Assembly (NCBI GenBank): GCA_013399875.1 | Contig: VXAZ01004551.1 | Coordinates: 5,853 to 69,852, forward strand | From: Gymnorhina tibicen | Lineage: Eukaryota > Chordata > Aves > Passeriformes > Artamidae | Direction of reading: 5' to 3' | DNA: 64,000 nt | Shown here: positions 11,137 through 28,403 of the stretch, one piece after another | How the letters are laid out: each line of letters starts with the position of its first letter | How positions within the stretch are numbered: the stretch's first letter is position 1 | Notes under the pieces: generated by a model | The model's input: the letters and a program-made list of their open reading frames with translations, nothing else | Database searches by the model: none | Told to the model about the DNA's origin: nothing | Program-made: the position numbers and the translations under genes

Positions 11137-11801
11137 TGTCTGAGGGTGACTTTATGCTGTTGTATCCCCTATCACTGCTTTATGCCCAGACATGATTCCT
11201 GAGCCTTTCTATGCCTTTAAAACTGGATGCAAGAGACAGAAAAAAACTGAGCGAACTTTTCAAAACAGTTTGCGCTTCAGGGACACGGAGATTAGTTTTT
11301 CTTCCGCTGCAGCTGAGGAGCAGGGAGGCACTGCTTCTTGCTTTTTAGTCAGCTTTTCAGCTCTGTTTCTTTGGAGAGAGACGGAGAGTTGAGGTTTTAT
11401 TCCCTTGGGACTTCGGGTTTTTTTTCCCTTCTTCTCTTCTGGACTTGTTCAGAACACCAGAACATCAGAACCCCACCGGGGGACCTTCCACCGGCCTGGA
11501 GGGGGGCCCCCCACTCCGACCCAGGTCCGAGGAGGAGGAGAGAGACCACACCCACAGAAAAACTCTAAAATCTTTCAAGTTTTCTCTCCAGAGCGAGAGA
11601 TTTTATTATTTAGCATTATTATTAGTATTATTTTCCTGTGTGTTTGTTAAATAAATAGTTTTTATTTTCTCCTTCACTTTCCTCCGAGGAAAATTTGTTT
11701 TTTTCCCAAACCCGCTTGGGGGGAGGGGTGGTTGTGGCCTGCCTTCCTTTGAGGAGATGTTCCTTTTGGACATTTCCCTGAATTTGGCCTAAACCATCAC
11801 A
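11137..11801 (+). mobile_element. ERV solo LTR (plus) with perfect 5-bp target duplication
   Basis: A 665-base LTR beginning TGTCTGAGGGTGAC and ending AAACCATCACA. It is flanked on both sides by GATGG (11132-11136 and 11802-11806), which fixes its ends and shows it is a solo LTR. A TTTAAAA TATA-like box is at 11216-11222 and AATAAA at 11650-11655. A GC-rich segment near 11477-11518 replaces the inverted U5 and PBS segment found in the related copy at 8462-9167. The 65-80 codon frames inside it are not genes. Confidence 0.92.
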
Positions 11802-12674
11802 GATGGTAAGGAAAAGCACACAAATGTGTCATCCTCCAAGCAGTAACCAGTTTTCCTCAGAGTACAGATCCAGGCCATGTTCTTTGAGAAACTGAAAATG
11901 TCTGTTTTGTACCTTGGCACTCAAGACAGCCCTGCACTTTGCATCCTGCCTCTGAAGACTTAATTTCAAAGTAAGAGAATAATCTGTTATCAAGTACAGA
12001 AACCATGGTGATGACTGTACTTCCACAAACCTAAATGATTTTTCCAGTTATGGAAGGAGCTGTGAAATGCGATCTCAGCCACTAAAGCTCTCCTACACAT
12101 CATACAGATGTTTGCAGCTTTCCTCATGCTGTGAAATACTCATCAAAATAGAAGCCTAATTAACACCTCTTATAAAGTCTGCAAAAAGTGACTCACCAGT
12201 GTTACACTGTGAGCAGCAATAACTGGATTCCTTGGACACCACCAGCAGTATCATTCACACGTGCACCCATGTCTGCCCTTGTAAAGGTGCACATTATCAA
12301 GAGGATTAGTCAGGGTAGAACTGAGACATACGATTTTCCAGACTCCAAATTATAACCTAATGATTACTTTCACAACACAGTTAAGACACACAAACACAAG
12401 TTGTTCTAAAAGGCTGCTTCAATTATTAGCTGTTCATGACAATCTGAGTACACAAGGACAATCAGAGGAAGAAAAGGGAGAGGTTTATATTTTGTTTTAA
12501 AATAAACTTTTAATGTGCTATATAGGCATGATCACTACAAGATCTTCCACCTATACGCAATACTACACACTGTTAACACACTGCATTTTCACTGTACATT
12601 AAAAAATCTGGGAAGAATATTCCTTCACTGGAAAAATATCATACAATCACTTAAATAAACAAAGACAACATTAC
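11802..12674. other. Short intergenic spacer downstream of SHB
   Basis: AT-rich unique sequence between the LTR target duplication and the inferred SHB cleavage site. No repeat or gene recognised. Confidence 0.5.
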
Positions 12675-15235
12675 AGTGCAAACAAAATCCTGGTTTTATT
12701 TATTCTGCAATTACTGAATACTTTCTAAAAGTCTTTTAGAAAAATAATAAAAAAACCTTCCCATGGACAACCAATATTTTCTGAGATGATTTCCTCTTGC
12801 TGAACCAAGAACCTTGATCTGATCCTTGAAGCTGTAATAAGCTGTATACACATTTGTATGATGCATATTCATATGATTTGTATGAAGCAATGGATCCCAA
12901 CCCAAAATCTGCAGACCGCAATAAAATGGCACTTGCTGGCTTCATCTGACTTTTGATCAGACCCATGACAAGAAAGGTCTGGTACAATAGCTATCCCCAT
13001 GAATTAAAGACAAAGTGCTTAAGGAAGCCAGACAAGGCCTTGGTTAATGACGTTGTTGGTTTCTACTGTTAATTGCTGTTAGACAGAGTAGGGACATACT
13101 TTTTTTTGCCTTTAAAGAAGAAAAACAGACCATGGAACAGCAACCATGCCAGATTTAACATGCAAAAGAAGAAATAAGACATATTTCTGTCCCAAAGAGC
13201 ATGATGGCCTTTGTGGGCTCGAGCAACACTAAGATTCAGACAGAGCAGGTATCCCCTAATTCCTAATCTGCGTGAGCTCTCCCACCTTCATAAACTCCTA
13301 CTCTGGTGAGAGACTATACTAACTTAAAAGTGCCTGTATGCTCTTGTCAATTGGGTGATGTTAAAAGAGTAAAGAGTTATGCACAGACTTTAGGGAAATA
13401 AAAAAAGCAGGTAGGTGAGTACATGAAAAAGGGGATGGTTGTTTTCACTTGGAGAGGAATGGTGTCTCTTTGTCCTCCATTGTACCACCCTTCTCCGAAA
13501 ACTGGAAAACCTATTTCAACACAGCTTCCGATTCTGGGTGAGATAGAGACAGTTTGACCCGCTACCATTGCTGCACAGAATGACACTGGGCTCTTTGCAT
13601 ACATATGATCCACTTCTGTTCAATCTGCATTGGATGTCAAATAAAGAATAAGGCAGGCTTAAAAGGAAACAGAATATTTAGCACCAGTGACAGTATATGG
13701 GTCATCCTTGAGGTTCTTATCAGAGTAGACAATACAATGAAGCACTACTTTTACAGGCAGTAAGTGGTTATTCCATTACCATTTTCTCAGATTTGCAGTT
13801 CTTCCTAAGCATACATAAAAAAATAGTAGTAGCTAAGAAAGCTGAATTAAATAGCACACAATTTCACAGTCCTATTGCTGTCTGTAAAATACATAACCTG
13901 CATATAACCAGTTTGCTACTATACCAGCTGATGGGTTAATGCACAACATTCTAGACGTATGTGGGAGATGGCACAACATGAGGACTATAAGGCTATAGAT
14001 TCCCCAGTTCCAGCTTGTGTACAGTTACAATTTTCAACTTATCTCACTGAATGAGCACACACAGCATGTAGAAAATATGTCCCAAGTGGATGGGCACTGA
14101 GTTGGCAGGACTAAGATACAGAGCAGCTTCTACAGTGCTTCTGGCTGTCAGTGACTGAAATACAGCAGGAGGCAGGCTTCTGCTCATGGTGAAAAAGAAC
14201 ACTGGCCAGAAGGTATGTGCCAGTGGGGCTGTGCTTTAAGAATGCCTTGGTAGAACAGAAAAACAAATTCTGTTCTGCTACATACCACAGTTCTCACAGC
14301 TGCAAAAGCCATCTTGTGGAAAGGCAGTGTGACACACGTGTTAGCCTGCTACATCAGTAGGACAGCTGTTTGATCCAGATGAATGAGCAAGTGAAGATTT
14401 TGCCTACTAAAGCTTTACAAAAGCCTTTGACCACCCTCATGCATAAATACTAACCCACATATCAAAATGACTTATCCTAACTACTTAAAACATTATGGTG
14501 TAACTGCCCCAAACAGAATTAGCTGCCTGTACCTACAAATGAAACTTGCAAATGAAGACAGTAAACATTAAGAGATTATTGTACCAAAAAGGATAAAAAT
14601 ATATAACAAACTACTGTTTAATTACATCCCCTATTCATAAGTAATTGACCATGATTCGCTCTCACAAAATTATTTTAAGATTGTGTGTCTAATAGAAGTT
14701 CAATATTTGACTACCCTGAGAAACTCCATTAAAAAAATCCCAAACCCATCAAGCTACGTGACCAGAGCCAGAGACTTGCCTGCTAAGCAGCTCCTTCTCA
14801 GGTTCATCAAGAACACCCTAGGGTCCCTAGAATAAGGTTACTCTTTCTCATGGAGAAGTTTCTCAGGGTAGCAAGAGAATAAAAGTTGGCGGTTTTTTAC
14901 TGCTGAGAAGAACTTGTTGATTCTTCTCCAAACATGAAGGAAGAACTTTTTTTGGGAAGCACTTTCATTCACATAGAAGGTCTGGGAAGGTTATCTGCTC
15001 TCCTTGCACTAAAAGAAGTGTTCTTTCTCTTACGCAGCAATACAGTTCTAGAGGCATGCTGCACACAAGTGTATCACACACACAGTCCCACAAACAACTC
15101 TGCAGAGAGCCCACATTCACAAGACTAAAGGCTGCGTCTCTATCATAAACTCAAGCTCTGAATTCTGGCAACGAATTTTGTGCAACCCAGCTTGTCTCTC
15201 ACCTCCCATCCACAGGAAGGGGTGAGACTAGATTA
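12675..15235 (-). other. SHB: Probable SHB 3' UTR
   Basis: This stretch of about 2.56 kb follows the SHB stop codon and contains no convincing open frame and no recognisable CR1 or LTR. On the minus strand the first good poly(A) signal pair is two overlapping AATAAA hexamers at 12695-12704, followed about 20 bases later by T/GT-rich sequence. The end near 12675 is inferred from that signal. An earlier cleavage site using a weaker hexamer cannot be excluded. Confidence 0.5.
12695..12704 (-). terminator. Candidate SHB polyadenylation signal
   Basis: The plus strand reads TTTATTTATT here, giving two overlapping AATAAA hexamers on the minus strand. The downstream minus-strand sequence is rich in T and GT (TTTTGTTTGC, TTGTCTTTGTTTATTT), as expected for a cleavage region. 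Confidence 0.5.
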
Positions 15236-15419
15236 TTAGAGAGTCCGTACAGCAACAGGGTAGAGCAAGGACAAGTGTTCTGCTCCTTTGATAGGCAGCT
15301 TTTTTGTGGTGTAGTAGTGGATGACTTCAGGAACGCTGTCGAAGGGAGGGCTGTTCTGACCCAGGATGTATTTTTCTTTGGTTTTCATCAGCTTCATATG
15401 CATAAAACCTTGACTGCTT
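15236..15419 (-). CDS. SHB: SHB adaptor, last coding exon (second half of the SH2 domain and stop)
   Basis: This is the final coding exon, ending in TAA at 15236-15238. It reads SSQGFMHMKLMKTKEKYILG, then QNSPPFDSVPEVIHYYTTKK, then LPIKGAEHLSLLYPVAVRTL at the C terminus. This completes the SH2 domain; the protein ends almost directly after the fold, as in known SHB proteins. The acceptor TTGCAG lies at 15420-15425 behind a pyrimidine tract (TTTGTTTTCC). The open frame continues upstream to about 15709, but that part is intronic: it has no family similarity and the acceptor and phase fit exactly at 15419. With the other four exons this gives 269 codons, against about 509 in human SHB, so the missing remainder fits one large upstream exon 1. 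Confidence 0.97.
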
Positions 15420-17559
15420 CTGCAAGGAAAACAAAGTGTAAGTTCATGCTTGTGCATAGGGAAGAGGCGTGCAGTACTGTGACAGGCTCTCCTTATGAAG
15501 AGGAATGTAGAACAAAATGCCAGTAGTTGCTGGGTGACAGGCCAAGACACTGGCCAGACTGACAGAGTGACTGCTAGTTGCAAAGCCCCATGGACAGTCC
15601 ACCACAGAGGCAGCCTAAGGCAGTATTTTGTTTTCAGCACCTGTGCTGCCTGAATCCACATGCAACGCTGTCTCACCCAGAAAGCGATCCAGAGTGTGCG
15701 AGAAGACAATCCGTTTCCTCCCCATGGCCCCTCCCTCCAGCCCCTTCAATATTTTCCTATAAACACTTACTTTTCACTATAGCCAGTCATTACTTCTGGA
15801 CCCAAAGATATCTGTGGTGTTGGCCTGTCAGGGGCCTGAGGGTCCCTTCATAGGCTTGAGCAGGCCATAAACCTTGCTCAGCTAGGCAAGACATGTCCTG
15901 TTCTACCCTGCAGATGCCTCAGAACAGACCTTACCCATCCCACCCTGGCAGTAACTGTCCAGAACATGTCTCTGTGCATAATCTGGTGGCTTCAGGTGGG
16001 AAAACTCTAGATGAGCATGTTCCCAAGGTTCACAGCATAATACTGCACTACACTGAGCACTATACCGAGCAAGGGCTGCTTGTGGTCTTTCTGCAGGCAG
16101 AAAACACTGTGTGACTTCCACATTCAATTCCTAGGTGACTGGTCTGTCTGCACAATGCACTGCCCCTTTGAGGGAAGGCTCTTGATTACACAAGCAGGAG
16201 AAGAGTGTCATGGAACTGCTCTGCCTGCTCTTGGCAAAACAACCCGTCCAACATAACACCACTCTGATGGGTAGCAGCCACACTGCCACACAGCACCAGA
16301 GGTAAAGCTGGCCTCAGTTCTTCCCAGAAGTGACCCTTCAGTGTCTGCTGTCTTAACATAACATTATAGGCTACTTAAAGAGCATAGAGTTCAGCCAGGA
16401 CAACACAAGTGCAAACAACCAGCTCCTACACATCAAGATGTTAAGTGAGGCTTAGAAGGTTTTCACAGCTTGTTTGACGTCCCAATCCCTAACCTTCTGG
16501 CTCCAAGCACCGGTTTCTTCTAGGTGTGTCCAGGGGCAGAAACAATAGCATTAAAACTGGAGTTGGTCTGTGTCAGCAAAGAAACCCTATTCAAGATGAC
16601 ACAGAAAGCTGCAGCAGGAAAACAAATTAAAACCATCTTCTCCAAAATCTGCCATATTCTCGCTAGCAGGTGCAGCGTTCCCTTTGTAAGTGCCTGTATC
16701 ATAATCAAGCTCATGTCTTTCAGATGTATTCAACAGTTCTCTGATAAAGAGAACCTTTCTGGTGGGCAGAAACCACTGCAGGCACTGTAATTATGGCTCT
16801 ACATGCTTAAAATCTTGCTTTAAGTATCAATTTCTTAGTGGGAAAATATATCTTTCAAGTAATAATTGATCTCTAAATTATTTCCTTTAAATAAGAGCGA
16901 CATCTTTAAATACTTATGAGGACAGATGTATTGCTCTCTTTCTTCAGTTCACTATGAATCTGCTTTGCTACAACATGACTTAAAAGTGTGCAGATAAATT
17001 AATGGAATCGCAGGTGCATGCTAATTTCAGAAGGATAGCAAGGACTGGAGAACAATCTGTAAAGTGCACTTTAGTGCAGAAAAGGAAAGGACACGAGCCC
17101 TTTTTAGAACAGGAAGACAATGCACATAGTAGGAACAAATTGCTACAAGCCATGTATTCATGACAGCTGTTGCTTCCTCAAAAAGGACCTATGTATATAC
17201 TCTGGTTTGAGTAGCACATAGTCACTGAGCTTACACAAAAAGAATCTCTGCTGTATCATGACAGCTGAGCCTTCTGCAAGGCCACACTGTTTGTGAAGGT
17301 GAGTGAAAAAGAATGTAAGCTAGAAGTTACGAATAGCAGGCTAATGGAATGTAGCCAAGGCAAATCTATAGCTTCTGCCCTTGGGATGGAACAAACCCAA
17401 GCAGCAGTGCAAGCTGAGGCACAATGGGCCAGAAAAGGAACTATGGTAGGGAGGACACATGGTAGGAAGGAGAATGATTCAATGGACTGCCCATGAAGGC
17501 CTACTGAGGCCTGGGCTGCATAGCAAAGTGCAGCCAGCTGCTGGAAGAGAGTGACTACT

Positions 17560-18035
17560 ACTTCTACTTATGAGGCTGCATCTGTAACTGGTGAGAGGGG
17601 TGTCCTGTAATAAGAGATGTCAATACTGGAGCATATTCAGAGCAGGACTACTAAATGTGGTCTGGGGGTGGGAGTACATGACATACAAGGATAGACATGA
17701 GGGAATTTTGTCTGTTTAGTCTCCAGGAGAAGAAAAGGTGAGATGGAGGGTATCAGATTGCAATCACCCATTGCCTAAAAAGGAGAGTTATAGAGAAAAC
17801 AAGTTTCTCAGTCAACAAGCACCAGCTGCAAGGGAGTTCCCACTGGACACAGGGACTTCTTTCTCACAAGGGTACTAGAGCCTGGGAACCATGATCAGGC
17901 AGGTCAGAAAGGGTTTCATCCTCACAAGTTTCCAAAGCACTCAGCAGCCTGGTAAGTGTGTACTGCTTGGAGCAGGGGATTGGACGAGACTCCTCCAGAG
18001 GTCCACTGGAACCTAAAACTCTCTAGGCAACAGAA
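17560..18035 (+). mobile_element. CR1 LINE 3' fragment (diverged)
   Basis: The CR1 order is visible: 'gagcatattcagagcaggac', 'tctgtttagtctccaggaga', 'ggagcaggggattggacgag' and 'ctccagaggtccactggaac'. The divergence is high, suggesting an older subfamily. It lies in SHB intron 5, opposite to the direction of the gene. Confidence 0.8.
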
Positions 18036-19995
18036 AGATATGTGAAACTGACTTCAAAGCTTTGCAGTGTCTCACACGCAAATTTTCTGTTCATAAAGGA
18101 GTAGAACTGAGAGGCAAGAACATTCAGTCAATGAACTGGTTTTACTTATTGCTGCTGTTTACAGCCAATACCACATTGTTAATGATAGACTTGATTTCTA
18201 TCCACCCTACTTTTCTGGATGTCCAGAACTCTTTAAACTGAGCATTATTTCAGGCTTACTGGTAGATGAAAGCAAAGATTATGTTTTCAAATATTTTCCT
18301 CCTTCACTCCCTTTCTGCCCTCTTTTAGTTTCCAAAAATTATACTGTGAATGTGCTATCTGCCCTTCCTGTTTCAAATGAACTATCACTGGTTGCAAGTA
18401 GACATATCAAAACAGACAATTCTCATCTTCTATAATGTGGAATAAATTAAGTTGGAAAAAAGTCAACTTAGCACCTTGAAATCATGCCCTTGAGTTAAAC
18501 ACTTTCAACTGTAAACTATTGTGCAAAATTATTCATATCTATACCAAGGATCCTTTTGTGCTGTCTTATCTTCTCTATTTGTCCTTGAAATCTGTCTCAC
18601 AGTCTCCCCTCTTCTGGTATGCCTGAACTCAGAGAATCAGTGCCTTTAGGAACAGGTAAGGACAGAATGCATCTGCACTTGATTAACAGCACTATTGCTG
18701 CTAGACCAGTGACTAGAATTCCAGGGACCATGTCAAAAAGGAACCTGGAAGTCATACTCCCTCTTCCTCTCCTCCAAACTCTTTGAATCTCTGATTTATA
18801 GTATGAAAAGAGATGACTGAAATTTCAGGTAATGATGGCGAAAAAAGCTTCATGGTTGATGTGGTTGTAAGTAAGTTTCTGCTTAGTTTTTGAAGCACTG
18901 TTGGAGTCTACCTGAACAAGTGCCTGACTGAGTAGTCCTGGTTTTGGAATGCGTATTTTTCAGCTTTTTCAGCAGCAGTAACATTAGAACCTGCCAGGCC
19001 CAAGGGTTTCAAAGAAAAGAATCTAAACAGTGATCCCAAATTCACATATGTGAACACTGATGAGAGCCAGTGTCTTGAAGAGATAAGACATACATATTTT
19101 GCAAGAGAAGGTGTTGGGACCGGAACTAAGGCACGTGATATTGTTACCATGTGAATTCTGAATGTCATGGTGGTTTTTCAAATGTTGCAATAACTCTTCC
19201 CCACATTTTCATTCAATTGAGGGAAAACAGTGCTACTAGAGACAATATTCTATCCTTTCTTTCCTTTTTGGAACCATTCCCATGAGTTTCAAGTGCAGAA
19301 GAAAATTGCTAATTGCTAATCGTTGCACCAAATTTCTTTGGAACTCTCAAGCACGGATGTTTACACAGACATAATACTTGATACATGACTAATAGTCAGT
19401 CACACCGTGTTTAAAATGTTTGGCAACACAACCATAACACCAAGAGACTCTGAATTACAATTTGCCACATATTTTCTTTCAGTTTTCAAAACCCAGTGAG
19501 GATGGGAAAGGAACTGGGTAGTTGATCAGAATGTGCTTTTTTGATCTTATGCATGAAGTGTGATAAAAGAAGATTTAATAAATATTAATTAGATATTAGA
19601 CTTAGTATTTCCTTTCAGGAAATATTAATGGCTTTGAAACATCATTCAGTGTTCACTATCAGAAAGTTTAGCCAAGTCTTCTGAGTACTGTTTTTGCTGA
19701 ATAAAGCGCTGTTTTGTCAGAACAGATTTTCTCCATTCATTTTGATGAAATGTCACTTGCACAAGGAAAAAAAGGAACAACTTTATAGTAACAATAGAAA
19801 AAAAATTCTAGCGATGTAGGAAATACATGTTGTGTTCTTTTTCCATTCAGAAATGCTTTTCATTTCATAATTTTAACTTATATTACATGCTGTTACTTTT
19901 AACAAAGCCTATAATGTTTCATGTCAATGTACAGCAACAAGAAAATAAAATAAAACCTCCTCTGAAAAATAAAAACTCACTACTTAACCCCAGAC

Positions 19996-20010
19996 AAAAA
20001 AAAAAAAAAA
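19996..20010 (+). repeat. Poly(A) tract
   Basis: Fifteen consecutive A bases in SHB intron 5, with no attached retroposed gene recognised upstream. Confidence 0.95.
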
Positions 20011-23000
20011 TTGAAAAATCATTTACTGGAGACATTCAGAAGCTGGCCTATGAACTGGTTTTCCTGTTTCAGTTTTGCTTTTTCAAGCACATTATATACA
20101 ACACTGGCATTCTACACCTGACAGACACTGTCTCCACGATAAAATAAACAATGTCTCTTCCCCTACAAACAAGGTCTAGAAGTGTTCATTTGCACCCAAT
20201 GTGTGAAGATCACTACTGAGCCCAGGCTCTGTTCTCTATAACCAGTTCCCATCTGCTGCTTTGAAGGTAGTGAGAATGTTTAACTTGTTGGATTTTTCTG
20301 TAGAAGTGACAGAATTTGTGCTTTCTGCTAACAGCCAGGACCCATTATGGTTTAGGCTAGCAGCAGACTAGTAAGACACTTTTACATATTTTTATTCAAT
20401 TGCTAATTTAGAGACACATCAAAAATCCCACTCCCTCTTTGTAAATTATACTGTCAGAAGAAATTTGTAATTTTTACAATATTACAAGAATTACTTCCAG
20501 GAACAAAAATCAACAGAAAGTGTAAGTCCAGCATTTCTCCAAAATCCAGAACTACCCAAAGTTTATGAACTCAGCTTTGGAAATCAGGACCACTTCTACA
20601 GACTGTGACGACAAAAAAACATAGCTTGCAGTTTCCTTTGCTATTCAGGGAAACCACATGCCTGTTTATGAGTTCACAGGATCAGGATGTCAATAGGCAC
20701 CACCCTCTCTGAACTCAGCTCTGTACTTCCAGTGGCTACGATTATGCAGGAACTATCTGACAGAACAGAAAGCAATGCCTGTTATTGTTTTTACTCACAG
20801 ACTGCGCATTTAGTTAACTTGTGAGATAATCCTAATCTAACATTAAGAATAGTCACATTTCCCAAAATTGAAATGCGAGTCAGGAAATGAAGTGGTGTAG
20901 GCACAGTGCACATTGCTGCAAGAGCCTTGGGAAGGGGAAATCCTGACTGAAAGGTTTAGCTAGGAGAGCCCAATTGGTGCCTGGTCTTCACTGAGCAAGA
21001 CTGAAACACGATAACCGTATCCTGAGGTCCTGTTCCATGGTTACATCAGGAAGGCACCTCTGGTGAGCTTGATGTCCACTGAAGTAATTGCTGAACACCT
21101 AAGACATTTACAAGTAACAAATGGCTCTCCCTCTTTAATCTGCACATCTACTTCTACCTTTCTCACCAGTCTGCTTGTTAATAAAGAACAGGTCTCAGAC
21201 AAGGAATTTGAAACCAGGCATTTCAACAGCAGCCAGGAATTCCTGGTCACAGCAAAGTTACCAGGAGTATGGGTCTCCAATTTTCACTCAGCCTTGTGCC
21301 ACTATAATTGGGTTTAAGGAAAGAGTGGGTGGGTATGAGTGAGCCAAACATCTACAGTCCTGAAGGAATACAGAGAAGAGGAAAGACAGGGAACAATCGA
21401 GGGCTGACAGAGGAGATTCAAGAGGATGTACAGCTGCCCCTCATGTCTTTGGGATCATTTTGTTCTGGGAAGGTAGATCATACTCTTTCCCTCTTCTGCT
21501 GTGGAGAATTTAAAAATGCTGACAAAGACACATAGCTCTTTAGTTCACAATCCATAGAAAGATGCTTTTAGCTTCAAACACTTGTCATCAACAATAACAA
21601 TTCTTTGTTTCTAACGAAGATGAGCAACATAAATGTGTACTTCAATAAGACCTTTTTTGATGCCCCCAGAGATAGCTAATTCACATGCAATTAAATTTCA
21701 CTGGGTAAACTACACCATCTCAAAGTGACAGGCATTGACAAGAGCAACTTTACCTCAATGACTGTTTTATACACAGATGCATTTTAATTTAGAGATGAAG
21801 CTATTTTCAAGCTCATTTCATTATATTTGGAATGACAATTTTTGGAATCTGAATCAGACAAATGTCTCACACAAATTCCCCATGGAAGTTAAGGCCTGTC
21901 TGGCCCTCTCAATGTCCACAGCACACAAAAAGGTTTCCTGCTATTGGAAAAAAATGGTCTTCGGAGATGTCTCCATTGTGCAACATTCAGTTATTTTAAA
22001 TGAAAATGAGCAAGTTCTACCATCTTTTCACTTTTCAAATACAGGTAATATTTGGGTAGATTCTCATTGCTGTGTTTTGGGAAACAATCTTTTGTTACTA
22101 GAGAAAAAAAACCTCAAAAACTAGAGTGAAGTGGCTTGGTTTTGGTTTTTGCTTTCTGTTTTGTTTTTAGAAAAAGCTTGTCACAGGAAACTGAAAAACT
22201 GATTTTAAATCACTGTTACTTAATCTGAGTACAAAATCAGGGTGTGATGCTTACTTTCTCCCTGAAGCAGAAATGAAACATTTAACTGAAAAAAAAAAAA
22301 GCTGACTCATACTTGGTAGTAAAGGTCCCTGAGAAGCACAAACACACCTAACAGACAACAGTGATCCCTGTAGTTCCGTGCAAGGAGACTACAAAAGGAT
22401 ACTAAAGGCATGAACTCAGCTCTCCAAAATAACAAAATATAAATTTAACTATCACCTTTTCCTCTGGTTGAATAACAAAAATCACTGGGCTGATGCAAGA
22501 ATTAAGTGAAATACTTTAAAAACAAGATCATAGTCCAGGACTTCAAATTTAAGGGAAAATTTAAGCCTGAGGGAAAATTTATTCCAAAGATTGTGCCATT
22601 AATATTTCAATGTTTGAAAGTATCTAGAGGACACCTATATTGGAGAATACACAAATCAAATGACAAAAGAGACAACAGGAACTGAACCACATTTCTAAAG
22701 CAGATGTGTTCCAGCTTAAGGCAAACCTCTGTATGACAGAGAGATCCCAAAAATAATAGCAAAGGAATAATGACTTAAAATATCCTACAAAATATTTTTC
22801 TTTTCAAGTCCTAGAATGGAATCTTAAACTAGTTTAAATTATGCACCAGTCTGAAATGTACTGTTTAGATCATCAGACCAACCAAGGTAGGGTAAATGTG
22901 GGCCTGTGTTTCTAATGAACCTATGAATGTGATAAAAAGGATCAGCTTTGGTGCTATTTCTAAAACTGCTTGTTACCACCAGGTATCACCATCATTCCCA

Positions 23001-23269
23001 GTAGCAAAATGTATCTTCAGAATAGACCTGAGGAGAAATGGCACAAAAGCCAAACTGGCAGGAGTAATGCTAGTGAAAAGGGCAAGTTGGCCTGTATCCC
23101 AGACCCACTTGGAAGATTAGGTTCCACATCAGACCCTTTAGTGCAAGAAGGAAAGAAAGGAAACATTTCTCTTTGCATCTGTACAGCCTATACCAAGGTC
23201 AAGGGGCTTCTTTTTCTCCTGCACAGAAAACCTTGACAATCTTCCTCAGCTAGAAAATGAAGTGAACTC

Positions 23270-23347
23270 ATGATCCTGTCATGGACAGGAGAGCTGGGTT
23301 AGATGGTCTTTGACCATCCCTTCCAACCCCAACCGTTCTATGAATCT
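23270..23347 (+). mobile_element. CR1 LINE 3' end, short
   Basis: Only the last 75 or so bases remain: 'gttagatggtctttgaccat', 'cccttccaaccccaaccgtt', 'ctatgaat'. It ends in the usual CR1 terminal pattern. Confidence 0.8.
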
Positions 23348-23881
23348 ACTTTATGGTATTTTGAAGACAACACCTGTAATGTACCCAGCTCAGCCTAAGC
23401 TAGATAAAGCAAATTCAGAGCAGCAGTAAGACTGGAACACTGCTCATTTCCTAATTCTGTAGATCTTTCATCCTCAATCCTGGGCTTTTTACTTTGAAGA
23501 ACTGTAGCAAAGCTGCACAGCTTTACTCCAGTAAAGCACACAAAACAAAAGGAGTAAAATCCCCAAACAATACAGTTCCTTATTCAGCCTAAAGCAGAAG
23601 CAGCATGAGCATTTCAAATTAGAACCAGAAAAAAAAATTAATCCAAGTTTATTTAGTTAAGTGGACACCAAATGAAGACTAAAAATCTCTTAACATCCCC
23701 AGATAGGCAGGTACTAATTCAGTGACTGTAACTGTACATCATGCAGGCTGACAGTCCCAAACTCTCTGGGAGCCCTTCAGAGCTAAACCAGTGCAGCAAT
23801 AAACTGGATAATTTTCTCGTCTTGCACCAGAGAATTTAGGGCTTATAAATACATTTACCATGTTTTACTGACAAGTACTTA

Positions 23882-28231
<4,350 letters not shown>

Positions 28232-28403
28232 ATCTGCTTTTCCAGTTGAATAGTTGGATCTATTCTCTCTCCCAGGATCCCACAAAATTCTGGACTGCCA
28301 TGTTTGATGGGTTTAAAGCCTCCTCCAGGTGCTCTCAATTGCCTGTGCTGGTCATTTGAGGGAGAAGGAGATGCTTGCCGTTTCCCACTTCCATTAAACT
28401 GGG
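28232..28403 (-). CDS. SHB: SHB adaptor, coding exon 4 (linker before the SH2 domain)
   Basis: This exon encodes 56 full codons of the basic and proline-containing linker ahead of the SH2 domain. It reads QFNGSGKRQASPSPS, then RQLRAPGGGFKPIKHGSPEF, then CGILGERIDPTIQLEKQ. The GFKPIKHGSPEFCGILGER block is a strongly conserved SHB signature. The acceptor is TTGCAG at 28404-28409, with a weak pyrimidine tract. The donor is GTAAGTAAG starting at 28231. The opening CC completes the Ala codon from exon 3. The closing AT is completed by the A that opens exon 5 to give Ile just before the Trp that starts the SH2 domain. The frame is open throughout. Confidence 0.96.

Noticed and set aside
15420..15709. 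Upstream part of the open frame containing the last SHB exon, with a Met at 15709
   Set aside because: A good acceptor at 15420-15425 in matching phase with exon 5 shows this part is intron.
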